Positions 8,696 to 17,755 of a stretch of DNA of 64,000 nt are shown piece by piece (the stretch's first letter is position 1; every line of letters starts with the position of its first letter). The translations under genes and the position numbers were made by a program. The stretch is from Mesorhizobium sp. Lineage in GTDB: Bacteria > Pseudomonadota > Alphaproteobacteria > Rhizobiales > Rhizobiaceae. The notes beneath the pieces were generated by a model. It made no database searches and was not told where the DNA came from. It was given only the letters and a program-made list of their open reading frames with translations. The stretch is taken from positions 62,001 to 126,000 of the forward strand of contig NZ_JAEULZ010000003.1 in the NCBI RefSeq assembly GCF_016793485.1. Reading direction: 5' to 3'.

Positions 8696-10216
8696 ATGAC
8701 CATCGCGAACACATTCATCGTCCCGAAACTCGACGACAGCCGCCTGCGCAGCGCGCGGTACCACATGCTGATCGGCGCTAAGTCGGTTGATGCCGCGAGC
8801 GGCAAGACGATCTTGCGCGAGAGCCCAGGACATCTGGGCAATGTCGTTGGCGAGTGGCCGGATGCCTCCGCTGACGATGTGAAGAATGCCATCGCCGCGG
8901 CACGTGAAGCCTTCGATAAGGGACCTTGGCCGAGGATGGCGGGAGCGGAGCGCTCGCGGCTGCTATACCGCGTATCGGAACTGATCCTCGCCAATCTCGA
9001 CGAACTGGCGCTCGCCGAATGCCTCGAAGTCGGCAAGCCGATCGCCCAGGCGCGCGGCGAGATCGAATATTGCGCTGACCTTTGGGCCTATGCCGCCGGA
9101 CAGGCGCGCGGGCAGGAGGGCGACAGCTTCAACAACATCGGCGACAATCGCCTCGGCCTCGTGCTGCGCGAGCCGGTCGGCGTGGTCGGCATCATTACGC
9201 CCTGGAATTTCCCCTTCATCATCGCCTCTGAGCGCGTGCCATGGGCCATCGGCGCCGGCTGCACGGTCGTGCTGAAGCCGTCCGAGTTCACCTCGGGCAC
9301 GTCGGTGCGGATGGCCGAACTGGCGCGCGAGGCGGGTATTCCGGATGGCGTGTTCAACGTCGTCACCGGCTACGGCAACCCGGCCGGGCAGATCCTCGCC
9401 GAAGACCCCCGCGTCGACATGGTCGCCTTCACCGGCTCGGTGCGTGTCGGCACGCTGCTGGCCGAGATCGCAGCCAAGCAGGTCAAGCGCGTCGGGCTGG
9501 AGCTTGGCGGCAAGGGACCGCAGATCGTGTTCGCCGATGCCGACCTCGACGCGGCCGCCGACGGCATCGCCTATGGCGTCTATCACAATGCCGGACAGTG
9601 CTGCATCTCCGGCAGCCGCCTGCTGGTCGAGGAAAGCATCCGCGACGAGATCATGGACCGGGTGCTGGCGATCTCTGCGAAAGTTCCTTACGGCGATCCG
9701 CTCAACGACCGCACTCGCATCGGCGCGATGATCTCCAAGGCGCATATCGCGAAGGTCGAGGGCTATGTGCGCGCCGGCGAAGCGGCGGGCGCCGAGCTTC
9801 TGACCGGCGGCCACATGGCCGGCGAGGGCGCCGGGCTCTACTACCAGCCAACGGTCTTCCGTAACGTGCGTCCTGACATGTCGATCGCGCGCGAGGAGAT
9901 TTTTGGCCCGGTGCTCTCGACCATCGCGTTCCGTAGCGCCAACGAGGCGGTCGCACTCGCCAACGATTCCGAGTTCGGCCTCTCGGCCACCGTATGGTCG
10001 ACCAATCTCGAAAATGCCATGCAGACAATCCGCCGGGTTCGCGCCGGCCGCTGCTGGGTCAACAGCGTCATCGACGGCACGCCCGAACTGCCGGTCGGCG
10101 GCTACAAGAAGAGCGGACTTGGCCGCGAGCTCGGCCGCTACGGCTTCGACGAGTACAGCCAGGTCAAGGGCATCCACATCACGCTCGGACAACCCGCGCG
10201 CTGGTTCAACGGCTGA
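8696..10216 (+). CDS. NAD(P)-dependent aldehyde dehydrogenase
   Basis: 506 aa, complete ALDH fold. It has the GIITPWNFPF cofactor motif (about 165-174), the general base in LELGGK (E269), and the nucleophile in the NAGQCCISGSR motif (C303). It oxidises an aldehyde to the acid in the cytoplasm. Being first in an operon with a sugar importer and kduI/kduD/kdgF, its substrate is probably a sugar-derived aldehyde, but no family feature shows which one. It could be an alpha-ketoglutarate-semialdehyde or lactaldehyde-type enzyme. Confidence 0.9.
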   Translation: MTIANTFIVPKLDDSRLRSARYHMLIGAKSVDAASGKTILRESPGHLGNVVGEWPDASADDVKNAIAAAREAFDKGPWPRMAGAERSRLLYRVSELILANLDELALAECLEVGKPIAQARGEIEYCADLWAYAAGQARGQEGDSFNNIGDNRLGLVLREPVGVVGIITPWNFPFIIASERVPWAIGAGCTVVLKPSEFTSGTSVRMAELAREAGIPDGVFNVVTGYGNPAGQILAEDPRVDMVAFTGSVRVGTLLAEIAAKQVKRVGLELGGKGPQIVFADADLDAAADGIAYGVYHNAGQCCISGSRLLVEESIRDEIMDRVLAISAKVPYGDPLNDRTRIGAMISKAHIAKVEGYVRAGEAAGAELLTGGHMAGEGAGLYYQPTVFRNVRPDMSIAREEIFGPVLSTIAFRSANEAVALANDSEFGLSATVWSTNLENAMQTIRRVRAGRCWVNSVIDGTPELPVGGYKKSGLGRELGRYGFDEYSQVKGIHITLGQPARWFNG

Positions 10217-10282
10217 CGCCGTTTCACGAAATCCGCCTGGGAGGAGACCCGGCGGGGACTTCATTCAATGGGAGGAAAGTCT

Positions 10283-11233
10283 ATGCGTAACAAAAGCTTC
10301 AGGAAGGTACTGGGCGCAGCGCTTGGCGCGACGCTCCTGTCCACGGCGGCCTATGCTGCCGACGTCAAGGCGACGATGATCATCTATCTCGACCCGAGCG
10401 TGCAGTTCTTCAATCCGGTGGTGAAGGGCGCTCAGGACGCGGCAGCGCAGTTCGGCGTCGACCTCGACGTGCAGTACGCCAACAACGATCCGGTCCGCCA
10501 GAACGACCTGATCGAGGCGGCGACCGCGGCCGGCGTCGATGGCATCGCTGTGGCGATCTCCAGCTCAGATGCCTTCGACAAGAGCATCTGCGACGCAACC
10601 AAGGCAGGCGTCGTTGTCATCGGCTTCAACAATGACGATCTGGAAGGCGCAAAGGGCAACTGCCGCCAGGCCTATGTCGGTATGAACGAGTTCGCATCCG
10701 GATACGAGCTCGGCCAGCGCATGATCGAGAAGTTCGGCCTCAAGGAAGGCGACGTCGTGTTCAACCCGCGCGAGATCCCCGAAGCGAGCTTCGCCGTTGC
10801 GCGTGGCGGTGGCATCGAGAAGGCGATGGGCGAAAAGGGCATCAAGGTCGAGACCGTCAAGACGGGCCTTGATCTGGCGGAAGCCCAGAACATCATGGCG
10901 CAGTTCCTGATCGCCAACCCGAACACCAAGGCGCTGTTCGGAACAGGATCGGTCACCTCGACCGTCGGTGCGGGTGCGATCAAGGACGCCGGCGTCGAAA
11001 TTCCGTTCGGCGGGTTCGACCTGGCGGTGGAAATCGTCAACGCGGTCGAGTCGGGCGCGATGTTCGCGACGATGGACCAGCAGCCCTACCTGCAGGGCTT
11101 CTACCCTATCGCCCAGATCGCTCTGGCCAAGAAGTATGGCCTGACTCCCACCGATGTCGACACCGGCCAGGGCGCATTCCTCGACAAGGATCGCATCGGC
11201 GCCGTCAAGCCGATGATCGGCACGTATCGCTGA
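10283..11233 (+). CDS. Sugar ABC transporter, periplasmic binding protein (RbsB/FrcB-like)
   Basis: 316 aa. An N-terminal signal peptide (MRNKSFRKVLGAALGATLL, cleavage near AYAAD) is followed by a type I periplasmic-binding fold (Peripla_BP_4). The start at 10283 is fixed by GGAGGA six bases upstream; an upstream in-frame ATG at 10268 contains that ribosome site. The protein captures a monosaccharide or uronate for the permease and ATPase encoded downstream. A long stem-loop directly follows the gene, which usually keeps binding-protein mRNA more abundant than the rest. Confidence 0.92.
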   Translation: MRNKSFRKVLGAALGATLLSTAAYAADVKATMIIYLDPSVQFFNPVVKGAQDAAAQFGVDLDVQYANNDPVRQNDLIEAATAAGVDGIAVAISSSDAFDKSICDATKAGVVVIGFNNDDLEGAKGNCRQAYVGMNEFASGYELGQRMIEKFGLKEGDVVFNPREIPEASFAVARGGGIEKAMGEKGIKVETVKTGLDLAEAQNIMAQFLIANPNTKALFGTGSVTSTVGAGAIKDAGVEIPFGGFDLAVEIVNAVESGAMFATMDQQPYLQGFYPIAQIALAKKYGLTPTDVDTGQGAFLDKDRIGAVKPMIGTYR

Positions 11234-11248
11234 TCGAAACCTTCATTG

Positions 11249-11275
11249 GACCTTCCGGCTTCAAGCCGGAAGGTC
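11249..11275 (+). terminator. Stem-loop between binding-protein and permease genes
   Basis: GACCTTCCGGC and GCCGGAAGGTC form an 11-bp perfect stem with a 5-nt loop, followed by a weak pyrimidine run (TCTTCTTTCC). It starts 16 bp after the binding-protein stop. It is better read as an mRNA-stabilising or partial-termination element than a full terminator, because the operon continues. Confidence 0.65.
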
Positions 11276-11291
11276 GCATCTTCTTTCCGGC

Positions 11292-12326
11292 ATGAGGGCT
11301 CCGGCCTTGACCATCTCGTCTACCGACGGCGGCGCCGTCCCATCCCGCACGGCCAGGAGTTCTCTGGCCAGGCAGTTGCTCGCAAAGCCCGCAGGTTCGA
11401 TCTTCGTGGTGTTCGCGTTGATCCAGATTGCCTGCATCGTCGCGGGCCTGCTCTTTCCCGACGATTTTCGTTACCTGTCGCCGCAGAACCTGACCATTCT
11501 GATGAAGGCGGTGCCGGTTCTCGGCTGTCTCGCGCTCGGCGCGGGCGTCCTGATGATCGCCGGTGAGTTCGACCTGTCCATCGGGTCGGTCTACACGCTG
11601 ACGGCAATCATCATGGCGGTTCAGGTGGGCGATGGCATGAGCGCCTTTCTCGCTGCGCCGCTGGCCATCCTGATCGGCGTGGCGATCGGCATGCTCAACG
11701 GCGTCATCACGCTGCGCTTCGGCCTGCCATCCTTCATCGTAACGCTCGGCGGCCTTTTGTTCTGGCGCGGCGCGGTGCTTCTTTACAATGGTGCGGTGCA
11801 GGTACGCTTCGACCCGGGGCCGGCCTTCTCGTCGCTTTTCTCGGGCACATTGTTCGGGCTCAACGCGGCCTTCATCTGGATCATACTGCTGGTCGTCGTC
11901 TTCCACCTGCTCATGCACAATCACTGGTTCGGCAACCATGTCTTCGCGACCGGAGGCAACCGCGCCGCAGCGACTGCGATCGGCATCAATGTGAAACGCA
12001 TAAAGATCGCTGCGTTCGCCATTGCCGGCGGCATGGCGGCTTTCGCTGGCATCCTGGCGACGTCTCGCGTCGGCAGTGTTCAGCCGGGGCAAGGCACCGG
12101 GCTTGAGCTTCAGGCGATTGCGGCCTGCGTCATCGGCGGGCTGTCGCTCAATGGCGGCCGTGGCTCGGTGATCGGCATCTTCCTTGGCGTGCTGCTCATC
12201 CACACGATTACCAATGTGCTGCTGCTCGTCCGTGCGCCGGGCTTCTATCTTGAAATGTTCATCGCGACGCTCATCGTCGGCGCCGCCATCCTCAACCAGT
12301 TCATCGAACGCAAGGGGTCAGCATGA
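11292..12326 (+). CDS. Sugar ABC transporter permease (RbsC/FrcC-like)
   Basis: 344 aa inner-membrane protein of the BPD_transp_2 family, with about ten hydrophobic segments and the family signature GEFDLSIGSVYTL near residue 95. Near the C-terminus lies the GGLSLNGGRGSVIG loop. The single permease gene suggests a homodimeric channel. Its stop overlaps the ATPase start (ATGA, 12323), so the two are co-translated. Confidence 0.92.
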   Translation: MRAPALTISSTDGGAVPSRTARSSLARQLLAKPAGSIFVVFALIQIACIVAGLLFPDDFRYLSPQNLTILMKAVPVLGCLALGAGVLMIAGEFDLSIGSVYTLTAIIMAVQVGDGMSAFLAAPLAILIGVAIGMLNGVITLRFGLPSFIVTLGGLLFWRGAVLLYNGAVQVRFDPGPAFSSLFSGTLFGLNAAFIWIILLVVVFHLLMHNHWFGNHVFATGGNRAAATAIGINVKRIKIAAFAIAGGMAAFAGILATSRVGSVQPGQGTGLELQAIAACVIGGLSLNGGRGSVIGIFLGVLLIHTITNVLLLVRAPGFYLEMFIATLIVGAAILNQFIERKGSA

Positions 12327-13063
12327 CGTCCGCCGCGCCCCTTCTCGGATTGCACGACGTCAGCAAGCGTTTCGGCACCCTGACTGCTCTGAAAAACCTG
12401 TCCTTCCACGTCAACGAGGGCGAGGTGGTTGGGCTGCTCGGCGACAATGGCGCCGGCAAGTCGACGACGGTGAACCTGATCTCCGGCATCCATCAGCCGA
12501 CATCAGGCTATATCTCAGTCGACGGCAAGCAGACGCTGTTCACCTGTCGCACGGACTCGGCCGACGCCGGCGTCGAAACGATCTACCAGAACACCGCGCT
12601 GGTGGATTCGCTGTCGATCACGCGCAACATCTTCATGGGCCGCGAGCGCGTCAACGGCATGGGCTTCCTGAAGCAGTCGGAGATGCGCGAGATCGCGATG
12701 GAGGTGCTGAAGTCTGCTGTCCACATCTCCGGCATCGACTCGCCGGACAAGCTGGTCGGCCAGCTTTCGGGCGGCCAGAAGCAGGCAGTCGCCATCGCCC
12801 GCGCCGTGTTCTTCAAGCGCCGCGTGCTCTTGCTCGACGAGCCTACGTCCGCGCTGTCGGTGCGCGAGACCGAGGCCCTGCTCAACCAGGTGCTGAAACT
12901 GAAGGCCGAGAACGTGTCGAGCGTGCTCGTGACCCACAATCTCTATCACGCCTATCAGGTGTGCGACCGCTTCGTGATCATGAGCCACGGCACGAAAGTG
13001 TTCGACGTGGCCAAGGCGGACACGACCATCGGCCAACTTACGGAATATGTGGTGCTGACATGA
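12323..13063 (+). CDS. Sugar ABC transporter ATPase, single-domain (FrcA-like)
   Basis: 246 aa with one nucleotide-binding domain: Walker A GDNGAGKST (about 40-48), the signature LSGGQKQ and Walker B VLLLDEPTSA. Most sugar ABC ATPases of this class carry two fused domains; FrcA of the Sinorhizobium frcBCA fructose importer is a known half-size exception, and the SBP-permease-ATPase order here is the same. The stop overlaps the kduI start (ATGA). Confidence 0.9.
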   Translation: MTSAAPLLGLHDVSKRFGTLTALKNLSFHVNEGEVVGLLGDNGAGKSTTVNLISGIHQPTSGYISVDGKQTLFTCRTDSADAGVETIYQNTALVDSLSITRNIFMGRERVNGMGFLKQSEMREIAMEVLKSAVHISGIDSPDKLVGQLSGGQKQAVAIARAVFFKRRVLLLDEPTSALSVRETEALLNQVLKLKAENVSSVLVTHNLYHAYQVCDRFVIMSHGTKVFDVAKADTTIGQLTEYVVLT

Positions 13064-13935
13064 CGAACCAGGACAAGAACGCAACCGGCTCCGGAGTAAC
13101 CGAAGTGGAGATCCGCCACGCCATCGATCCGCTGGCGGCCTCGGCGATGGGGACGGACGAACTGCGCGCGAATTTCCTGATGCCGGACCTGTTCCAGCCC
13201 GGGAAGGTTTCGCAGGTCTATACGCATTACGACCGCATGATCGTCGGCGGCGCGGTGCCCGTCTTACAGCCGCTGTCGCTTGAACCGATCAAGCAGACTG
13301 GCACGAAAAACTTCCTCGACCGCCGCGAACTGATCGTCATCAACATCGGCGGTGCCGGCAGTGTTGAAGTGGATGGCGAGGCCTTCGCGACGAATTCGCG
13401 CGACATGGTCTATATCGGCATGGGCACGGCAAGCGTGTCCTTCGCATCCGAGGACGCGACGACGCCTGCGAAGTTCTACCTCCTCTCCGCGCCGGCGCAT
13501 GCGAGCCATCCTGCAAAACTGATCCGCATCGGCGACGCCAAGCGAGTCGATCTCGGCAGCCAGCAGACCTCAAACGAGCGCTCCATCTTCCAGTTCATCC
13601 ATCCGGAAGGGGCGAAGACCTGCCAACTGGTCGTCGGCATGACGCAGCTCGCACCGGGTTCCGTGTGGAACACCATGCCCTGCCACATCCACGACCGGCG
13701 CATGGAGGCCTACCTCTATTTCGATCTCGCCGAAAACGCTCGTGTCTTCCACCTGATGGGCGAACCGGACGAGACCCGTCACATCGTCATGAAGAACGAG
13801 GAGGCGGTGGTGTCGCCTTGCTGGTCGATCCATTCCGGCACTGGCACTTCCAGCTATGCCTTCATCTGGGCTATGGCTGGCGACAATGTCGACTACACCG
13901 ACGTCGACCCCGTGCCGCTGGAAACTTTGCGATGA
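13060..13935 (+). CDS. kduI: 5-dehydro-4-deoxy-D-glucuronate isomerase
   Basis: 291 aa, close to the usual KduI length. The cupin-type zinc site is complete: CHIHDRRMEAYLYFD supplies H209, H211 and E216, and H258 lies in WSIHSG. KduI isomerises 5-keto-4-deoxyuronate (DKI) to 3-deoxy-D-glycero-2,5-hexodiulosonate in the breakdown of unsaturated uronates from pectin or glycosaminoglycans. It overlaps both neighbours by 4 bases, the transporter ATPase before it and kduD after it, which ties import directly to catabolism. Confidence 0.95.
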   Translation: MTNQDKNATGSGVTEVEIRHAIDPLAASAMGTDELRANFLMPDLFQPGKVSQVYTHYDRMIVGGAVPVLQPLSLEPIKQTGTKNFLDRRELIVINIGGAGSVEVDGEAFATNSRDMVYIGMGTASVSFASEDATTPAKFYLLSAPAHASHPAKLIRIGDAKRVDLGSQQTSNERSIFQFIHPEGAKTCQLVVGMTQLAPGSVWNTMPCHIHDRRMEAYLYFDLAENARVFHLMGEPDETRHIVMKNEEAVVSPCWSIHSGTGTSSYAFIWAMAGDNVDYTDVDPVPLETLR

Positions 13936-14696
13936 CTGACTTTTCCGCCTTCAGCCTTGCCGGCAAGCGCGTTGTCGTGACTGGCGCCAACACCGGGATC
14001 GGCCAGGGCATTTGCGTTGCCGTCGCCAAGGCGGGCGGAGCAGTGATCGGCGTCGGCCGCTCGGCGATGGATGAGACGGAGGTGATGGTGCGGGCTGCAG
14101 GCGCAACATTCGCGCCCGTCACCTGCGACCTCGGCGATCATGCCGCGGCAAGTACGATGATCGAGGGCGTATGGGATTCCATCGGCCCAATCGACGGGGT
14201 GGTCAACAATGCCGGCATCATACGCCGCGCCGACGCAGTCGATTTTTCCGAGGCCGACTGGGACGACGTTATCGACGTCAACCTCAAGTCGCTGTTCTTC
14301 CTCAGCCAGGCATTCGCGCGCAAGGTGCTTGCGGCCAGCCGTGAAGGGCGCATCGTCAATGTCGCCTCCGTGCTCTCCTTCCAGGGCGGAATTCGTGTTC
14401 CCTCCTACACCGCCTCAAAACATGGCGTTCTTGGCGTGACGCGGGCGCTTGCATGCGAGTGGGCGGCGAAGGGCATCAACGTTAATGCCATCGCCCCTGG
14501 CTATGTGGTCAGCAACAACACCGAGGCTTTGCGCAATGACGCGGATCGCAGCGCGGCCATCCTCGGCCGCATTCCCGCAGCGCGCTGGGGCAAGCCGGAG
14601 GATATTGGCGGCGCGGCAGTCTTTCTACTCGCGCCTGCATCGGCCTACATGCATGGCGCCGTGGTGCCCGTGGATGGTGGTTGGCTGGCCAGATAG
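13932..14696 (+). CDS. kduD: 2-dehydro-3-deoxy-D-gluconate 5-dehydrogenase (SDR)
   Basis: 254 aa classical short-chain dehydrogenase with TGANTGIG (17-24), NNAG (92-95) and the catalytic Y159-x3-K163. KduD reduces the KduI product to 2-keto-3-deoxygluconate (KDG) with NAD(P)H. The identity rests on the SDR family plus the kduI-kduD overlap (ATGA). No KDG kinase or KDPG aldolase gene is present in the window, so the last two steps must be encoded elsewhere. Confidence 0.93.
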   Translation: MTDFSAFSLAGKRVVVTGANTGIGQGICVAVAKAGGAVIGVGRSAMDETEVMVRAAGATFAPVTCDLGDHAAASTMIEGVWDSIGPIDGVVNNAGIIRRADAVDFSEADWDDVIDVNLKSLFFLSQAFARKVLAASREGRIVNVASVLSFQGGIRVPSYTASKHGVLGVTRALACEWAAKGINVNAIAPGYVVSNNTEALRNDADRSAAILGRIPAARWGKPEDIGGAAVFLLAPASAYMHGAVVPVDGGWLAR

Positions 14697-14706
14697 GAAT
14701 TTCTAG

Positions 14707-15042
14707 GTGACAGATACGACGCTTTTCTCTCAGCCCGACGCGAAGCAATGGATGCCGACGCCTGATGGCAATCGCCGCCGTGTCATCCTGCATACGGACG
14801 AACTCATGATGGTTGAGTTCGGTTTCGAAAAAGATGGCATCGGTGCGCTGCATTCCCATCCGCACGTGCAGTCGAGCTATGTCGCCGAGGGTCGCTTCGA
14901 GGTGACCATCGACGGCAAGAGCGAGATCGTCGAAAAGGGCGGCGCGTTCATCGTGCCGTCGGGTCTGGTGCATGGCGTCAAGGCGCTGGAGGCCGGACGG
15001 CTGGTCGACACCTTCACGCCGCATCGCGCCGACTTCCTTTGA
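14707..15042 (+). CDS. kdgF: KdgF-like cupin, uronate linearisation
   Basis: 111 aa, GTG start. Single cupin barrel with metal ligands HSHPHVQ (H49, H51, Q55) and H89 (GLVHG), which is the KdgF pattern. KdgF opens the ring of 4,5-unsaturated uronate to the linear ketone used by KduI. Ten bases separate it from kduD and it closes the operon. This makes kdgF-kduI-kduD a complete three-step set from unsaturated monouronate to KDG. Confidence 0.88.
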   Translation: MTDTTLFSQPDAKQWMPTPDGNRRRVILHTDELMMVEFGFEKDGIGALHSHPHVQSSYVAEGRFEVTIDGKSEIVEKGGAFIVPSGLVHGVKALEAGRLVDTFTPHRADFL

Positions 15043-15091
15043 CGACTGGCGCATGATTGATCGTCCGAGACGGAGCAGAACTGTGCAGCCC

Positions 15092-15838
15092 TCAGACGAC
15101 AAGATAGCCACCGTCGATAGGCAACGTTACGCCATTCACGAAACTGGCGGCCGGAGAGGCGAGGAAAACGACCGGCCCTGCGACCTCACGTGGAAGGCCG
15201 AAACGCTTCATGGGGCAGTGCCACTTGAGCCACTCGTCGGTGCTGCCGTCGCCCTTGCCGCCCATCTCGGTATCCATGTATCCGGGCGCGACTGCATTGA
15301 CGCGAATTGAGGAAGGCGCCAGTTCGCGGCACATTGCCTGGGTCAGCGTCTTTACCCCACCCTTGGCCGCCACATAGCCGACATGCGCGAAGCCGCTGGT
15401 GAACGCGACAACGGAAGAGACATTGATAATAGTGCCTCGCATCTCCGCCAGGGCTGGCAGGAAGACCCGCGCCATGTTGAATGCGCCCGTCAGGTGTACC
15501 GCGATGTTGTTGTCCCAGGTTGCTTCTGAGTCCACGTCGCCGATGCGCGCGTTACCGGCGACGCCTGCATTGTTGACGAGTATCGAAAGAAGGCCATGTT
15601 CGCGCTCGACCTTCGCGGCAAAGCTTCTAAGTCCTGGTCTGTCGGTGACGTCGAGCTTCTCGCCCCAGGCAGCATGACCATCACTGACCAACGCGGCGGC
15701 GCTTTCCTGAGCAAGCGTCAGGTCGATGTCCGTGACTATTACCTTCGCGCCCGCTTCGGCGAGACCGCGGGCTATCGCAGCCCCGAGCCCGCGCCCGGCG
15801 CCCGTCACCAGGGCAAGTTGATCGGCAAGCACCTTCAT
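15092..15838 (-). CDS. Short-chain dehydrogenase/reductase
   Basis: 248 aa classical SDR: cofactor motif TGAGRGLG (12-19), NNAG (89-92), catalytic S141/S142, Y155 and K159, and the C-terminal FVNGVTLPIDGGY. The substrate is unknown; the best guess is a sugar or hydroxy acid, by family. It is convergent with kdgF and stands alone. Its upstream 281 bp is shared with the divergent alcohol dehydrogenase gene. Confidence 0.88.
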   Translation of the reverse strand: MKVLADQLALVTGAGRGLGAAIARGLAEAGAKVIVTDIDLTLAQESAAALVSDGHAAWGEKLDVTDRPGLRSFAAKVEREHGLLSILVNNAGVAGNARIGDVDSEATWDNNIAVHLTGAFNMARVFLPALAEMRGTIINVSSVVAFTSGFAHVGYVAAKGGVKTLTQAMCRELAPSSIRVNAVAPGYMDTEMGGKGDGSTDEWLKWHCPMKRFGLPREVAGPVVFLASPAASFVNGVTLPIDGGYLVV

Positions 15839-16119
15839 TTTTCATCCTCCAATCAATCATCGGTTATGCCAGCGGCGGCTGCATGCGCCGTCGAGGCAAG
15901 GCAACGTCCGGCGATCCACTATTTTCGACGCCATCATACAGCGGTGGCGCGCCTCCCTCGGGTGTTCGACGAACCAAATTTCTTCGCCTTGAAGTTTTCC
16001 TCCACTTTGTTTGTCGTGTCATGAGGCGTAATGACTCTTGCCCCCTTGAGTTGGGGGCGCGTGCCCTCTTACCGCTTCGATATCGAGCTGGTGCGCAACT
16101 TGCGAGGACCTGACTGCAA
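15839..16119. other. 281-bp gap between divergent SDR and Fe-alcohol dehydrogenase genes
   Basis: No gene found. The only structure seen is a short hairpin, GCCCCC-N7-GGGGGC (16040-16058), upstream of the rightward gene. Promoters for both genes should lie here, but I could not place -35/-10 boxes with confidence. Confidence 0.5.
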
Positions 16120-17247
16120 ATGGCGCTTATTTCCTATCTTACGACGATCGAGTTTGGCCCGGGAACACTGTCCACGGTCGATCAGCATCTTAACCAGACC
16201 GGTATTCGCAAACCGCTTCTCATCAGTGACAGGGGCCTCGAGAGAACCGGCCTAGTGGACAGGGTCTCCGCCATGCTCCCAGGCGGTACGGCGACGTTCC
16301 TGGATGTTCCGTCCAATCCGACGGAAGCCGCAACAATGGCCGCGCTTGCCTCGTACCGGGCAAACAATTGCGACGGCATCGTCGCGCTCGGCGGCGGTTC
16401 GCCTATCGATCTCGCCAAGGGTGTCGCCCTGCTCGCGACGCACGAAGGAAATCTGGAGGCTTATGCGGCCATTTACGGCGGGATTCCCAGGATAACGCAG
16501 GCCGTGGCTCCCGTTATAGCGATCGCCACAACCGCCGGCACTGGCGCCGAGGTGGGTCGTGCGGCATTGATCACCTTGGATGACGGTCGCAAGCTTGGCT
16601 TTATCAGCCCACATCTCTTCCCCAAGCGCGCGATCTGCGACCCCGAACTGACGCTGGGCTTGCCCGCTGGATTGACGGCCGCGACTGGCATGGATGCCTT
16701 GTCGCACTGCATCGAGACCTTTCTGTCGCCGCGCTTCAACCCGCCGGCGGAGGCGATCGCGCTGGACGGTGCAGGACGCATATGGCGCAACCTCGAATCC
16801 GTCGTCTCGGATGGAAGCAGGATCGAGGGGCGCACGGAGCTCATGATGGGCTCCCTCCAAGGGGGACTTACCTTCCAGAAGGGCCTCGGCGCGGTGCATG
16901 CGCTGTCGCACGCATTGGGCGGACTCAAGCAGCCGACGCTTCATCACGGAACGCTGAACGCGATCCTGCTTCCGCCTGTCCTTCGCTTCAACGAAAGCGC
17001 ATGCTCCGAAAAGTACGCTCGCCTGAGGAGTGCGATGGGAATTCCACGGGAAACGGACCTAGCCGACGAAATTGCGGCGCTCAACCGCCAAATTGGCATT
17101 CCTGCCGGACTGGCCTCGCTTGGCGTGAAGCCAGACCAACTGGACTGGGTGATCGAACGCGCCCTCCTCGACCACAGCCATCCGACCAACCCTCGCGAGC
17201 CGACAGCCTCCGACTACCGGGATATGCTGAACGTCGTAATGGTCTGA
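16120..17247 (+). CDS. Iron-containing alcohol dehydrogenase (group III)
   Basis: 375 aa. It has the NAD-binding [10 protein letters not shown] (91-100), the TTAGTGAEV loop, and the metal site [10 protein letters not shown] (D192, H196) with GAVHALSH (H260, H264) and HHG (H276). The family interconverts primary alcohols or hydroxy acids and aldehydes. It lies between uronate and beta-amino acid clusters and belongs to neither by overlap. Candidate reactions include 4-hydroxybutyrate or lactaldehyde oxidation; context does not decide. Confidence 0.88.
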   Translation: MALISYLTTIEFGPGTLSTVDQHLNQTGIRKPLLISDRGLERTGLVDRVSAMLPGGTATFLDVPSNPTEAATMAALASYRANNCDGIVALGGGSPIDLAKGVALLATHEGNLEAYAAIYGGIPRITQAVAPVIAIATTAGTGAEVGRAALITLDDGRKLGFISPHLFPKRAICDPELTLGLPAGLTAATGMDALSHCIETFLSPRFNPPAEAIALDGAGRIWRNLESVVSDGSRIEGRTELMMGSLQGGLTFQKGLGAVHALSHALGGLKQPTLHHGTLNAILLPPVLRFNESACSEKYARLRSAMGIPRETDLADEIAALNRQIGIPAGLASLGVKPDQLDWVIERALLDHSHPTNPREPTASDYRDMLNVVMV

Positions 17248-17329
17248 GAAGCTTTCAGGCCTCCAGGTCGGATGCGGGCGTCTGGCCTAGGGGGAAGGTA
17301 ACATCTTCACGGCCACCAAAGCCGACCGA

Positions 17330-17755
17330 CTACCTGAGCCCTTCGGACAAGAGCGCGGTGGCCCTCTCCCGGGTCGCCTCATCCAGACCGATCTTGCTGC
17401 GCTCGCGCAGATCGAACCGCACTGTTACCGTACGCATCTGTGCATGGAGCACATCATCGAGCGTGCCGCGCATCTCGTGCAGATAGGTGAGCGAGGATGT
17501 TCCGACCTTTTCGACACGGCTGTAGACCGTGACCAGCGTGCCCACGGCGGTCTCGTGCTTGTAGCCGATCTCCATGTGTACGTCGGCCCAGCCGAGGCCG
17601 CCGCCCACATCCTCCTTGCCGGCGATGCGGCCAAGTATCTGGAAACTGGCATCGTCGAACATCGCCACGTAGTGACGGACATTCAGGTGTCCCATCGCAT
17701 CGCACATCCACGGATGGACGATGCCGGCGTAGGTGACGATGCCCCGTTCGCTCAA
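17330..17755 (-). CDS. Hotdog-fold acyl-CoA thioesterase (4HBT type)
   Basis: 141 aa with the DxxGHxN motif (D19, G22, H23, N25) of 4-hydroxybenzoyl-CoA-type thioesterases. It starts with TTG, overlapping the BKACE stop (TTGA). In carnitine degradation the same pairing releases betaine from betainyl-CoA made by BKACE, so here too it most likely hydrolyses the acyl-CoA product of the adjacent cleavage enzyme. The acyl group is not known. Last gene of the leftward five-gene operon. Confidence 0.85.
   Translation of the reverse strand: MSERGIVTYAGIVHPWMCDAMGHLNVRHYVAMFDDASFQILGRIAGKEDVGGGLGWADVHMEIGYKHETAVGTLVTVYSRVEKVGTSSLTYLHEMRGTLDDVLHAQMRTVTVRFDLRERSKIGLDEATRERATALLSEGLR

Noticed and set aside
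12184-13059. Upstream extension of kduI across the ABC ATPase gene
   Set aside because: The frame is open, but the KduI fold begins at the ATG at 13060, which overlaps the ATPase stop in the usual coupled way.
15839-16119. A small gene in the gap before the iron alcohol dehydrogenase
   Set aside because: The frames found lack ribosome sites and family features, and the translations look random.
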